A stretch of DNA of 64,000 nt from Apis mellifera (GCF_003254395.2 NC_037649.1:10503931-10567930), one strand, 5' to 3'; counted from the first letter of the stretch, positions 39,825-52,982 are shown. Numbers and translations are program-made. Notes: generated by a model from the letters alone, not told the origin.

Positions 39825-39999
39825 CCTGCTCCTGCGCCCAATTGATAAGGGACGGTACACGGGCATCAAAACTGGAATAGCAGTTCTCGAAGCGTGCAGA
39901 GGAGTCCAGGCCAACAGTCTCGTAATTGGCTTTAACCCCGCAGAGTAATGCCGTCGCGCATGCTGACGACTCTCCGACTTGGGCATCCATGTTGTAAGT
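39825..39999 (-). CDS. alkaline phosphatase, nucleophile exon (AQVGESSACATA)
   Basis: Exon of 175 nt: 58 codons, entering in phase 0 and leaving in phase 1. It starts TYNMDAQVGESSACATA, the active-site region whose serine is phosphorylated during catalysis. It continues LLCGVKANYETVGLD (family YLCGVKANYGTIGVD) and ends LINWAQEQG before the intron. The usual family sequence at the nucleophile is DSA; here it is ESS, so the acidic residue before the serine is Glu instead of Asp and the following Ala is Ser. The serine itself is kept. The acceptor is cgttttcgtttccag and the donor is CAGG then gtaaat. Being internal, the exon implies N-terminal exons at higher coordinates, across the caspase promoter, but none was found. 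Confidence 0.96.
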
Positions 40000-40494
40000 C
40001 TGGAAACGAACGAAAATGGAAGATGTAGTTTAATCACCGTTCCCACAGAGATTCGCTATATACGACGACTGAACGGAAAGGATTATTGCTCTCGTAAAAA
40101 TGGACGAGAGCAAGGAGGAGATATTCCTATTCATTCGACGGAATACAGTTCCGTCTGAACTGAACGATTACGATTAGAGCGGTGACACGATGGTTGGATC
40201 AACAAGATTATCAGGAAAATTTATCTGCGTTTCAATATTTTCACTTCAATTTTCCACTTCAAATATTACGATACACATATATATATATACATATATTTTT
40301 TTGTTATCTTACGTACATATATATTTTACATTCCCTGGATCAGATGAAATTTTGATCATAGTTGTAGGAAGCGCGAATTTAAATAAAATAAAAGTATTTT
40401 CTTTTATCGTAAATACCTTTCTTATTTAAAATTAAACTTATCTACGTATTTTGTTCAAATTCGCGGTATCTTATCTCTTATCTTTTAAAGCCGA
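40000..40494. other. spacer between the phosphatase exon and the caspase promoter
   Basis: No exon is seen on either strand. The minus strand here must be phosphatase intron, because the exon at 39999 is internal. The plus strand is the upstream region of the caspase promoter. The stretch holds ATATAT runs at about 40274-40325. Confidence 0.7.
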
Positions 40495-40530
40495 TATATA
40501 AGCCGTGCATACTTGAATATCAGTTTCATT
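40495..40530 (+). promoter_or_regulatory. caspase-homologue core promoter: TATA box plus initiator
   Basis: TATATAAG at 40495-40502 is followed by an insect-type initiator, TCAGTT, with the likely +1 A at 40522, about 27 bases from the first T of the TATA box. The first in-frame ATG of the caspase-like protein comes 74 bases later, so a short unspliced leader is expected. A focused TATA/Inr promoter suggests regulated rather than housekeeping expression. Inferred from spacing and consensus only. Confidence 0.5.
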
Positions 40531-40595
40531 ATTATCGAGTTTCACACAGTGACTACGTCCGAGAGTGTGAAAAACGATTTAAAAAAAAAAAAAAA

Positions 40596-40747
40596 ATGAA
40601 CAAAATAACTCAAATTACGCAGAATATACTTTTAGGAAGATCGAGTATAAACGTTGAAGGAATATGTCCGTCTCTTAACGGTGTGAAATCATTCGACACG
40701 GAAGAATACGACGAAGTGGACAGTGCGATAGTCGGTAATAAACTGAA
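40596..40747 (+). CDS. caspase homologue, first coding exon (short prodomain)
   Basis: ATG at 40596 after an A-rich leader, then 50 codons and two bases, ending at donor CTGAA then gtgagta. The encoded segment is a short, acidic N-terminal region (DTEEYDEVDSAIV) with no CARD or DED, as in effector-type caspases. The two overhanging bases (AA) match the single A that begins the exon at 45483, giving lysine and joining NKLK to HKKTKYVDP. The phase match, the correctly placed upstream promoter and the resemblance to effector prodomains support it; the region is poorly conserved, so homology alone would not. Possible processing sites are the Asp residues at 34, 39 and 42. Confidence 0.72.
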
Positions 40748-43700
40748 GTGAGTAAATATTTTCGATATTAATTGTACAATCGTAATCGTCGGCGATGCTA
40801 TATCGGCTCGTGTTCCTTCCTTTTCCATTTTCATCGCGATCAACATTGAAATGGTTCGGTCAATTTTCAATTTCGTTCCATTTTCTATTTGCGCGAGGGA
40901 AACTCCTGTGTGAAACGGTCGAAAAGTAAAGAGAAAGCTCTCTTCCAGTGGACACTCACGCACGGGAACGTGTATATATATATGTGTGTGTGTGTACGCA
41001 TACGAGGAGTTGAGATAGACATCGATAACCTTTGATGAAAAGTGAGTCGAGCGAGGGAATCGTCAATGGCGCGATAAACGAAGGAACGTAATATCTCGTG
41101 ATGATCTAACGTTATATCTCTCCCGTATGAAAATGAAATACGCGGACGCGAAATATGCATATTTACGAGAAATTAACATTTCTATGGTGAAATTAAATTT
41201 TACGATCTTGGCGAGCGCCACTGTTTATCGCTTCTCTCTGAAATGTTAAAGATCGCTGTTGGATGCGAGCGCTTAATTTGCCTGTTGAATTTAATTTTTA
41301 CAATCTTGATCGGCAGACAGAAAATATCAGAGAGTGAATTTACGCGAATACATATGTATATATATGTGTCGATGTTTTTTGCAAATATAAGATAACGGTT
41401 TATCAGGAGACTTAAAAAAAAAAAGACTACGAAAACACTTACAGCGTATCGATTTTCTAAATATATATTTTATCAATCGAATATAATAGGGAATGCAATT
41501 AGAAATTTGAAATTTCGTTCTCTCTTCTTCTTCTTCTTTTTTTCCTTCCTTCGATATTCATTTCGTAGAAAAAAATCTCGGTATAAACAGAGATGGGGTT
41601 TTTAAAAATTTTGTTCGCTCGAACGGACGGGAGCCGGGCATTTAAAATTCCCAAAGAGGCATAAAGCTCTTTAAATCGGATGAGCTTCTCGTTAAATTAA
41701 CCAACGTACCCCTTTTCAAAACCGGAATCGCGATGGAAAAAAAAAGAAAGAAGTTTCGGTTAAATCGACATCCTCGTCCCTCGTTCCCAGCCGCAATTTG
41801 CACTCTTGCTCCTCTTATATTCCAATTGGTCAGGATCGTTATAATCGTTGTTCGGGGGGATTTATATCCGGCCGTGTCAGCGGAGAGAAATAAGAGAAGT
41901 GGAGGGAAGGGAGAGAGGATTAGTAGTCGGGGCAAATTGTTTTCAAATTCAAAGGGGAACGCGACGAACCGCTATAATGGCCGGCAACTCGTCTCTCTGT
42001 TCCCGATGAACATTTGTTTGATAATGGGCGGGGGAGGGGGTAGATCCACGGCCGCATTTATGACTAGTTTGTAAGCGGCAACCTTTGTGCGTTGTGCCCG
42101 TTGTAAAAGCGGCGCGTCTACATTCACCATTCGGAGAAAGGGGCTTTCTTTCGACGAGAAAGAGAAATCTCGAACTGTTTAAAAAGCACGATCCGCGGCA
42201 TCGTCGCCGTGTCGCGCCGTGTTTCCCGCTTTCCTCTTCATCGCCCCTTCTTTTGTCGTTTCGCCGCGCCGCTTTTTTTTTTTTTTTTTTTTTTTTACAT
42301 CCGCTTCGCTTGTTTCGCAGATGCGCTTTCAGACACCTTTTAAACACCTACCCGGAAATTGACGAGTGTTTGATCGTGTTGATGAAAATCGTGGGGATCA
42401 TTTGTAAGATTTTAAATGTTTAACAATTTGTGTCTCATCATGGATTCTATTCCTTTAAATGTGAATAATGATAAACAAGAGATTAAGAGAAAACGAATGA
42501 TTCATATTCGAGGTAAATGTAAGATATAAGTTGTACACCTTCTTGGATTCTTCTCATCGTGATACTAGTATTTGAGGAATTAAGATTTCATTAATTTTTC
42601 GTTCGAATGATAACGTTTATCCTGTTAATATATTTTCATTGAAATCGTGAATATGCGATCGAATCGAATTACAAGGAACTGTTTATTTGCTATCTCTTAT
42701 TGGAAATCGAATCTTTTGATATTTGGAAGATAACTTGCAATGTTTGTCACTCGATAATCACTCGAACAAATTTTTCTAATTTTAACAATGACGTTTAAGG
42801 AAAAATTTGGAGAAAGTAACGTGTTGATTCATAAATTCGATAACGTTTTCTTTTCGATTCATCATTGAGCTTTGTAAATTAAAGAGAGTTGTTAGGTTCG
42901 AGTTAGTTAATACGCAATAACGTAATTTATAATGAGTTTACGATAACTCTTTGATCCCAATACGTGTACGTTATAAGAGCTCCTTAATTGTTGTGACAAG
43001 TACTTTATACTTGTAAAGTTTGATATATTATACGTAAGTAGTTTATGATACGATAGAATATTAAACATACCAAGAATTAAGTAAATTATCGAGGAAATTC
43101 CCGCATCACTCTTCTTTCCTCCTATAATTGATTTTGTACATGGTGGAGCGAATAATTTTCAAAAAAAATCTATACGTTCTAAAATTGTAAAAAAAAAAAA
43201 AAAACTTTATACGATAGAAGATAAATCAGAAATTATTGATAAAACAGTCAAGTATAAAGCTAGCAATATGGAATATATGCAAATTCATAAGATAATTTAA
43301 TTTTCATAAGATTGACAGCACAAATTAAATGGAAAAACCTAATAAGATCTATGTATATATAAACTACAATAGCTAAACTACAATCCATTCCTTTTTAGAA
43401 CCATTCTCCAAATTCTACTTGCACGTTCGAATTGCTAGTTACGCTTGCCAGAACTTTATCTCAAGTACACGGTTGCACTCCCTTAAGAGGATTCAGCCGT
43501 AGACATAAACGATCAGCCACACTACGCATACACGTACACGCACTCAATTCAAACAAAGCTTTTGACGCACGCATGCACGCATACTCTAAGTTTCCAAATA
43601 CCACAACCGCGCTCCTCTCTTAAGCTATTGCCCGTCTAAATTATAAACTCACGTTGCATAAACTCACGAGTCATTATTACCGATTTAAAAATTGATATCA

Positions 43701-45482
43701 TGTATAAAAGCAACGACAACAACAATTCGAACAAGAATTCTCATGAAAAATTTCTTCTGCTCGAATTATATAAACTCCATCCTTTGAACTGATCAAAAGT
43801 TTCGCTCCAACAACACCGTACGTATTCTCCGTGCACTGGATCCGTGTTATTCGGCGTTGTTGGCGCGAAAATGCCTTCCCCCACTCCTGGAGGCAGTCGG
43901 CCTCGTTCGATCGACTCTTCTCACGTGCACGCGAGGTGGAGGGGGAGGAGGTACGAAGAGTGACGCGGTTCCGCGATAAAGCGAGAAGAAGAAGGGAGGG
44001 GGGAGGGCCGTTACCTACGAGTTCTTTAACCCGGGATCGCGATCCAAGTTGAAATTAAATCGAGCGTCGGATGGATCCCTCTCGCTCCCCACCGCGAATC
44101 GACTCTTCGATTCTCGAGACGCCGTTCCCAAGATTTTCCGTTCGCGGCGTGCGCTCACACCGCGTACGTGAGTGGAAACTGCGAAACAGTGTAATGCAGT
44201 TGGGGAGAGGGGCGAGAGTGGGCGACGGATTATACGCGATCGTGCCTTTTCGTTTCGGGAAGGCGCGCGAAACTTGCCATTCGAGACCGAGAATTAGAAA
44301 GCTCGAACGCTTTCGCTCTAAACGATCATGTGCGTTCTAAAAGTTTCCTCTCCTCCTCCCTCAAACGTTTCTTGGAGAAACGCGTTCGTGGTGTGAAGTT
44401 TAGATTAAATTCAGATTTAAAAATCGAGTAATTGAATAGAAGAAATAACGTTTATTATAGTTGATTCTACGATAAATTATCGTAGATAAATTTATTCCTC
44501 GAATTAATTAAGTAATTTTTCTCCTCATCACTGGTGATAAATACGTCGAACGAGAAACGTTTGGAATAAGGGAGAGCGTAGTGGAGAAACAACAGCGAGC
44601 CACGATATTATAAATTTGTTCGCACGGAAAACGAGGATACTACCCTTCTCTCGACCCCTCTCCCCTCTTCCCGAGATTCAAAATTTTACGAGGGGGCGTA
44701 AAAAAAGCGGTGAACACCGTTGTCGAAACTGCGGATACACGGTTTTCGTTACGGCTTTCGTCTTTCTTGTTTATTTTCCCCTGTTTTCTCCCTCCCCCCT
44801 CCCCTTTTTTTCGCCCTCTCCCATCTTTACCGGCCGTCGCGCGTATCGATCGCGCCGCGTATCGATCGGCCGCGTATCCGGAAACAGAGGGAAATTTCGG
44901 CGGCGGGCCGAAAAATATATCGTTCGAGTATATATTCGCGAAACGTTTGCTGCGAATTCACGAGTGTACAATGGAATCGTAAAAAACGGAGAGTTGGGAA
45001 GAAGGGGTTTCGGGAGAGTGGCGCGTAATTCGGCGTGTAATTGATCCTGCATTAGATAGATTGGAATCGAGCGCGAGCACGAAAAGAACGTATCGCGGAA
45101 TATCGAGTTTACATTGGAGATATGAATCCTCCCCCTTTCGATTGTAAATAACGGTTCGAGAACGAAACTGCGTCGATAATCGGGTGGATAAATTGTTTTC
45201 GCGCGGAATACGAACGAGAATTCTCCACGTTGAAATATCGCGTGTACCGCGCAACCGCGCCGGAGGGAAATTTGAAAAGGTGAATTATACAGAATGATTG
45301 GAAAACGCGATACGATATGGCCAGAAGAGGATGGGTTGAAAAGGGAATGATTAAAGTAACGTCTTTTTTACATAGAAACTTTTCATTTTAAAAATTTATC
45401 ATCCCGGTTCCAATCATATTGTTGTTGTTGCTGTTATTTAATAGTTTTAATTGATTAATTTAACTCGATTATTTTGATACAG
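40748..45482 (+). other. caspase-homologue intron 1 (4.7 kb)
   Basis: No other plus-strand exon was recognised. It contains an A-rich tract, a pyrimidine run of about 26 T at 42270-42296, and a GC-rich stretch at about 43.83-45.27 kb whose many overlapping frames are stop-poor but show no domain. The minus strand was searched for N-terminal alkaline phosphatase motifs (the GDGM segment and the FEKFPYTGLSK segment) and none was seen. Confidence 0.75.
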
Positions 45483-45706
45483 ACACAAAAAGACAAAATA
45501 TGTGGATCCAAATGTAGAAGTGTACAAGATGAATCACAAACGAAGAGGCACAGCGTTAATTTTCAATAACGTAAAGATATATCAAGAAAGAAATAATACG
45601 GAGGCATGTGCGAGGAATCTGTCGCAAACGTTTCAGATGATGGGCTTTGACGTGGAACTCATCGTCGACGCAACCTTGCAAGTGATAATAGAAAAATTGA
45701 AGAGTG
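45483..45706 (+). CDS. caspase homologue, large-subunit N-terminal exon
   Basis: Exon of 224 nt (one base, 74 codons, one base). YKMNHKRRGTALIFNN is the first beta-strand signature of caspases (YxMxHxxRGxAxIFN). RNNTEACARNLSQTFQMMGF aligns with the RxGTDxDxxNLxxxFxxLGF segment. Its Arg (residue 87 of the assembled protein) sits at the substrate-pocket Arg of caspase-3 (Arg64), while the following Gly is lost. VELIVDATLQVIIEKLKS is the next strand and helix. The acceptor is attttgatacag, the donor AGTG then gtaagt. No frame break. It matches in phase both the 40596 exon and the 59240 exon. Confidence 0.94.
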
Positions 45707-48700
45707 GTAAGTATTCACAATCTAAGATTAATGAATTGATCAAAGAAATTTCTTTCCTCGTTATCGCATAAGAAAAAATGAGCGAGCATAATATTCTTAA
45801 CCCGAGCTCACGAATCAAATCGTTTCTCCAAATTTCTGTTATGATATCCGCGATACGATAAACGGAAATATCACAAGTGTAGAAATAGGAATCGCTCGAA
45901 ATCTCGTAAAGAAAAAAAATAATATTTTTCTCAAACGAGAAATGAGAGAGTTTCGGTTTTTCTCTGCTATTCCTCGGGGGGATAACAAACGCGTGACGGG
46001 TTTTAAAAATGAAAACGAAAAATTGGACGGGCAATTAGCAATTGGCCGCGCATCGTGGCCCGGTGAAATTGCGTGAAAATCATTCGGAAAATTACGATAA
46101 ATTCCAACCGATTGTTTCGAATTTTTTTTTTTTTCAATTTGAAGTAACGCACAGCGTAATACAACGGCGGACGAAATAACGCGATTTCGGCTACAAACTG
46201 CGTTATACGCGGGGGACGGATTTTAATCATTTTTCCGCTCGTTAAACGGCGCCCGGATAGCGGCCAAAGACGGATAATACCCGAAATAATTTATTTCCAG
46301 CGTGACTCGTTAACAAATCTATTATTTGAATGTACTTTTATATCCGTGATAGCGTGATGGATTCTGGTATCGAGAAAACCTGTGTGATTCCACTTCGATT
46401 CCATTCCAAACACCCGTTTCCAACCCGTAACGTAATCGAATCGTCTTATCGCATTCGCAAGATAATTTCATCGCCTTTGATCCCCCGTTCCGTTCGCGAG
46501 CAATTTTGTTTCGGAATTATTTTAAACGATTATTTAAAAAAAAGAGAGAGAACGGAGAGAGGTGCACACGATTCGATCCAATTATAAATCGAGCCACGCC
46601 AGATTGAAATCATTCCTTAAATTCGCGCCCCTCGAGAATTGCGCGTAAAAATTTTGGGGTTTTGGCAAACGGTTTCGAAAACCAAAATTTTTGGCCGACA
46701 AATAGTCGGTAAACCGTCGGTGGGGGGGCGAAAAGTAGGATGGAAGCGTCCGTGGCCGTCCGTGAAAAGTCAGCATCGTCGGGGAAACCATATTCTCCCT
46801 CGTTCGATCCATTCTTTCCTCTATTTATCGTTGATCCATTCAAATATTGACACAATAGCCGTCACCATCGGGTTCGACGTGCATTTATCAAAAAAGCTTT
46901 TGTCGACCTCGAACAAAGATGTTCTTGCATCGTCGGGCAAGCGTGAAGCTTCTCGTAAATCGTCCGCCTTCTTCCGAATCGTTCGCAACAACCGCGTTTC
47001 TCGCCACCCTTTTCTCCCTTTAAAAACGCTCCCTTTTCCCGATTATTATCGCCGCGTGGTGAATTTCAATGAACGCCAGCTTTCCCCGCGTGCTTGCAAC
47101 GCTTGGCTTGGGGAGAGAGAGAAACCCTGCTTTCGAATATAATTGTTAATTAATCGCGAAGAGGGGGAGAGGGGCGTATCGACGCGTTCGAAGAAGAGTC
47201 TTAAATTGCGCTCGTCGAACAATGAGGATGGTTCGTGGAAAAAAGGAGGAAGAGAAAGAAAAAAATTCAAAGAGAGACGCTCTCATTAATATCGGATGAT
47301 GTAAAGAAGATTTGGAAAGAAGTTTGGCAATCTGTAAAGGAGGATTCAATTTCTCTTCGTATGTTGCGCGTATTAGAAGTGAAATTTGAAGTCGAAAGAT
47401 AAGATAATACGAATAAATTTTTATTAGTTAGATTTGATTAACAATTCGGTATAAATTTTTACCTCTTTTAAATCAAGCATTCGTATCGATTCTCGTTACT
47501 CTCGATATTTGTTTGCGGATTTATTATCGAAAATGCAGTTGAGAAATGGAATTAAGTTTATCACGGCCGCAAAAATGTCCTCGGTTGTGAAAATAAATTC
47601 AAACATTTCCGAAATCGTATTTTCGGAAGCGATAATTGCATCATCGCATTCATAATTTCTTTTTTGACTCTTTGTGCAATCAACGAGAGCGTCGTTTAAA
47701 TGATAATAGGGGAGCAATACTGTTAATAACGGATAGATAACGAAATGAATTAAACAATGAATTCGAATCGACATTTTTCGCGAATAATATATCGAAATTA
47801 TCGATAGAAAAAATCGTTATCACGAAATACAATCGCGTTTGACGGACAATATTGATATTTGATCGAATGATGTTTTGACGCCGTTTTAAACTTGTTGTTC
47901 GAGTCGATTTGGTTGAAAAAAAATATAGGCGAAACGACAATTAAAAAAGTTTACGGACAGAGAGGCGTATTGTAAATAAAATAATAATAAAAGAGTGGGA
48001 AAATGCGAAGCGTTGAGTAGCGACTATAAAATCAGCTTTTCTGCTTAAACTCGAATCTTTAGCAAAAAAAAAAAAAAGGAATTTTTGTCTCCATCCTTAC
48101 GATTTCAAATAAAATTCGTGCCGCAAAGAGAATGGTGAAACAGTCTGTTTACACGAGACTTTCGCGTCGTTCTCCACTCGCAAAGCCTCCCCTTACATAC
48201 CAATCTACATGTACTTTACGCGTAAAAAGTATCCGCTCCCTCGATTTTTCCTATCAGAATCCACGAAAATTCGAGTAAAATTTCCATCTCTGACGATACT
48301 CGAACAACTATTTCTTTCCATCGAGGGAAACCACGTTTGTTTAAATGAATTCCGTTTGTACTTCTTAATTCCTCATTCCTCTCTTATCCTATATTTTATA
48401 TTCAAAAACTTACCGACTTGTCTCGTCAATATATAAATAAACGTATCTTTGATCCATATTCAAGTTTTGTTCGCCAATTCGATCATTTCCTCTTCGACAA
48501 ACTCCCACCCAAATCGATCGTGGATAGACTAGTCGGTGGTCAAATATCTCGATTCGAGATCTCTTTGTCCGGAAAAATTGTTGTACAAAGGCTGGAATAC
48601 GCCCCATCAATGATTCTCGCCCATAACCCTTTGTCGAATCGCGAGGGGAGAGAAGAAAGGGGCGCCTCCCCTGTCGTTCTATGGACGAAGCCGATGGAAG

Positions 48701-51700
48701 CCGAAGAAGTTGCACAAATATTTTACAACGAGCTCATTAAGCGTCCTTCTGCCAGCCATCTTCCCCTCGCCAACAAATATATATGAATGCGAGTAGCGAA
48801 AAGTCGCGTAATTTTGTAACAAAAGCGAGAGCAGAGTTTTCATAACATCGTCAACCTCGATGATTCGTCGAAGATACACCGCAATCATCATTTCCCCTTT
48901 TACAAGAAGGAATTTTCCTTTCTTTTCCAGTTTCAAGATGAGGAGAGGGGATGATAACGACGCGTATTATGTAAATTATTGTATTATGTAATTCGATCCA
49001 CTTGTTTATCCGCGAAGAACAAACGGGAGATTCGTTGTTGAAAAAGTGCTATCTCGAATGGACGAAACGTTGACCGCGGACCTTTTTTTTTTTTTCACGC
49101 GATTTCATCGACGACTGAAAGTTCCATTTCCACGGACTTTCAATTATTCCGTGTGATTGCAGTTATCGGAAAATTTTTCGGCCGGGGGGGGTCGACAGGT
49201 GTTTTGTAAACGGCATGTAATTAAACGGCTTTAATGATCGTTGTTTTATTCGATCGCGTTACCAGGGTGGGAACCCTGGACGAATGAAACATTCCAACCG
49301 TTTACACCATGTCGCGCGAAATGCCAACTGCCGGATAAATACCGGCATATTTCGGGATATTAATCCATCCCCGGCTTGATCCCTGGTTAAATGAAAACGA
49401 TCGAGAATCTAGGTTCATTTTCATCTTCTTTTATTATCGTAGTACGTTCCTGATTCCTCTTTATTCAATCTCTAGATAATCTAAACTTTTTAAATATTAC
49501 GAGAGACGGTTGGAAGGATTTTTCTGGATAATTGCGTTTAGTTCTATTCATATCCATTATAAGATGATAACTTTCGTAAAGGGTATCGTGGGGATGATGT
49601 GGGTATATGTATATAGAAGCGGGTATATTGTTGACGGTTTAGTCGTGATGATTTAGGCGTGACATTGGCTCAAGTTTAGCGTAGCTGATACCTCGATTGA
49701 AACGTCAACGTTGAAAGGGCGCGCAATTACCAAAGATATTACGTATCCTCATATAACGTTGATTGAACATTTCGTAAAGAAAAATATATATTTATTCGTT
49801 AGTGGATGCAAGAAAAGTAATGTAAAAGAAGTTTTTGAAGTATATTTGAAAAATGTAGATCCGTTCCATAAAATAGCTAAAATTAAAAAACAATTTTTGC
49901 ATTTCTCGAATATATTTTCAATGTTAACTATCGAATTCATTTGTGATACATCTGATTCGATTCAGGTTATTCTCGCTTTATAAAATGGGGGCAAAAATGT
50001 TTAAATTCCTGTATATCGAAATTAAATTGGGGATTTTGAAAATGTATCTCGTGTCGAAATTTTACAATTTCTATAACAGTTAATGAGATAAAATTTTAAG
50101 ATGAAACAATGGGAAAATGTATTATGAGATCATTATTTTTAATCATGATTACGTTTCGTTCGATTCAATGTACGTATTCGTTGTTTCCCTCCCCCCCATT
50201 TATTAGTGTATTTATATTTTAATAAATTTAATATTTGTATTTGAATAACAAAATAACGAAGAATATTTTGAAACATATTTCTTTTTAATAACGCATCTCT
50301 CCCCTATCGAATTATTTTAATATTATTATCTGCCAGAACTTTATTTCACGTATAGAATATAATAAATATAACAATACGAAATTGAATAATACGTAATGTT
50401 GAATTAAAACGCTGGAAATTTTACGTGATACAATTATATATATATTTTGAACAACTTTCCCTTGAAAAACAACAATTATTTTTCACCACCAGGTATCTAT
50501 TACAATATATAGATATTATTATGAAATTCCACGTGAAATATTAAACCTACTTTTATCCGACTTTTATACTCGTCGGAGAAAAATGCTGTTTGCGTAGCTT
50601 CAATGAGAGCGGAGAGTGTGCTTAAGGAAACGAGTGTCCTCGAAACATTCGTGAAACATTTCACAACTTTTCTATTCTTTTTTTTTCTTTTTTTTTCTCT
50701 CTCTTGTTTACGTAACTGAAAGCAGAGGCTTAAATAATCATCCATAATTACAAATAAATATCAATTAACTTTTCAATTTTCGTACAGTGGTAAACAAAGT
50801 TATCAGATTTCTTCAATGAGACCGAAATGCCAAAACGCGATATTCTATCCGCCCGTATTATATTAACCATTTGTTTCAAAGATAATTCGAGAACAGAGAG
50901 ATGGATTTATCGACCTCAAAGCATTTTACAAACGCTCGCATTTAATAATAATAATAATAATAATATATCGATACGAATCGTTTATTCGATTCATCATCGA
51001 GTATCTCTCGAGCCTATTCGAAAGAAAATTATAATCGAGAGAATGGGGAAAAATTCGTTTCGAATTTACGGAACGTGGATAGGTCAAAACTAACGTGGCA
51101 CGGTTCCAGAAATTGATGCATTAAAAATAGCGATGGCAAGTTTGATAATGCGACAAGTTACGCAGCTATGCGTTCGCGATAGTTTCTCATAGACGAGAGA
51201 GTTTCCGGGGGATTAATACCAAATTCGATATATCGATTTGGCTACTCTTCAGGATAGTTCGAAATAAACTAATTCCCATTAATTACAAAGTTTCGATTTG
51301 GGAAAAAAAAATATCCTTGCATGATACACGCGATCCGACAAAGTCGGAAAATGTAATAAAAAAACGCGTTGCTGTTTATTCGATTAAATCGAATTAATCT
51401 CAACGATATTATCTTACGTTTACTTCTGGAACACTTGACCGGTGTAAATCTGTCATTTTTCTTTGTTTAGTCCTTGTTGTTTTTAATCCGTTCTTTCCTC
51501 AAGTGGCTGAATGAAACTCGTATAGGGATGGACAAATAGTTTTATTTTTTTTCCTCTCCCCTCCCACCGTTTAGTCGGCCAAAGCGCTCGTATCTCGTGT
51601 CTGGATCCGATATAGAAAGCAAAAAAACAAGCGTGTACGCGACTTTTATTTGCCGAGCAAATAGCAGTTGCGCCACTCCTCGTCCACGCAACGTGGGATG

Positions 51701-52935
51701 AAACGGTGAAAACAGGGCCGCCCAGCCTCGTAAATAGTTAAATATTCCCACCGGATACGGTACAATTTGTCCAATTTGTTCCTCGTTTTTTCCTCTTCGC
51801 TTTCAATTCGCTTAGAAAGTCTTTCGCGAAAGTCTCCACTTCGGATTCGAGCGACGTAGATCCGCGTCGATCTGATATACGAGAGGTGTGCGTATGTGTG
51901 TGTGTGTGTACAGGGGTGAGTACAGGTTTAAAACGGTTTAAGGATAAACACGGGTGCGCATCGATCCGTGGAACGAGGTGAAAACGTTCGAAGCAATTAC
52001 TCGCGGCTCGCGTAACAATACGCGGCGCGATTTAATAATTCAGTTCACGGATGACTGGCTGTTTCATGGCTCGGCACGCGTTAAGCGTTTGTCCATACTG
52101 GACCCGTGCCAAGGGATGTTTAACGGAGGTGTGGGGAGATCGAGTTATATCGAGTTTGATTTTAGCCACGACACTTTCGGTTAAGGGTGGCTAGTGTTGC
52201 ACGATACCGCGAGATTATCGAGTTTTCACACCGATTCCCGAGGAAACGAGGATCTTTTTCGTTGCGACGAGTAAGATGGGAAGATCAGTTTTTTAAAATT
52301 GGATCCAGCGTTCCGTTCATTTTTTAAGTTGAAAAAAAAGTTAGTAGAAATTATTTTAATCCACGAGTTGAGGATAATATATAATAAACAATAGCGAGAC
52401 GAATAGGAAGTTTAAGTGGTTTTTGAGGGATAAATTTGTATCTTTTTATGATTCGATCGATGAATGTATTGGCTCTCTCTCTCTATACATATTAAATATA
52501 TGTACGTTTAAAACGATATTCGATAAATTTTAATATCGAATAATGACGAAGTTTTATGATTTGCGAATGATTTCTCCTTTTATTTTTTAAATAAAATCGA
52601 AAATCACCGGTGAAACGATAAAGTTCGAATCGAAATTTGAATGTAACGAATCGTCCCCCTCCTTTTCCCTCCATTTCGTTCACGATCGGATTTATTAGAT
52701 TTATACGATTTCGATATATTTCTATTCGTGTAACAAAATTATTAATCCTTCCGTACAAATACGGAAAAGAATTACCGCCGTTTAATAATTGCATTAAACA
52801 GGAAACGTGGATGGTGGTGGGCGTGGTAATTAATATACCGTTAATTATCCATAATATAAAATATAAAGTGGAGCGTGGTATTGAACAACGTATTGAACAA
52901 CGTTGCGAACAATTATAATTTTACCCCTTCTCGTC

Positions 52936-52982
<47 letters not shown>

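Noticed and set aside
39510..40046. 178-codon minus-strand open frame, the longest in the window
   Set aside because: It is a wrong-frame reading through the real phosphatase exon at 39999-39825 plus a T-rich (on that strand) tract that gives runs of Phe and Leu.
41949..42423. Frames on both strands around a long T tract (132 and 112 codons)
   Set aside because: They translate a homopolymer into poly-Lys or poly-Phe; no domain.
45633..46034. 133-codon minus-strand frame
   Set aside because: Partly antisense to the caspase exon at 45483-45706; no signature of its own.
48410..48715. Minus-strand 101-codon frame ending near a gtaagt donor at about 48416
   Set aside because: No similarity to alkaline phosphatase N-termini or any family that I recognise, and no matching acceptor.
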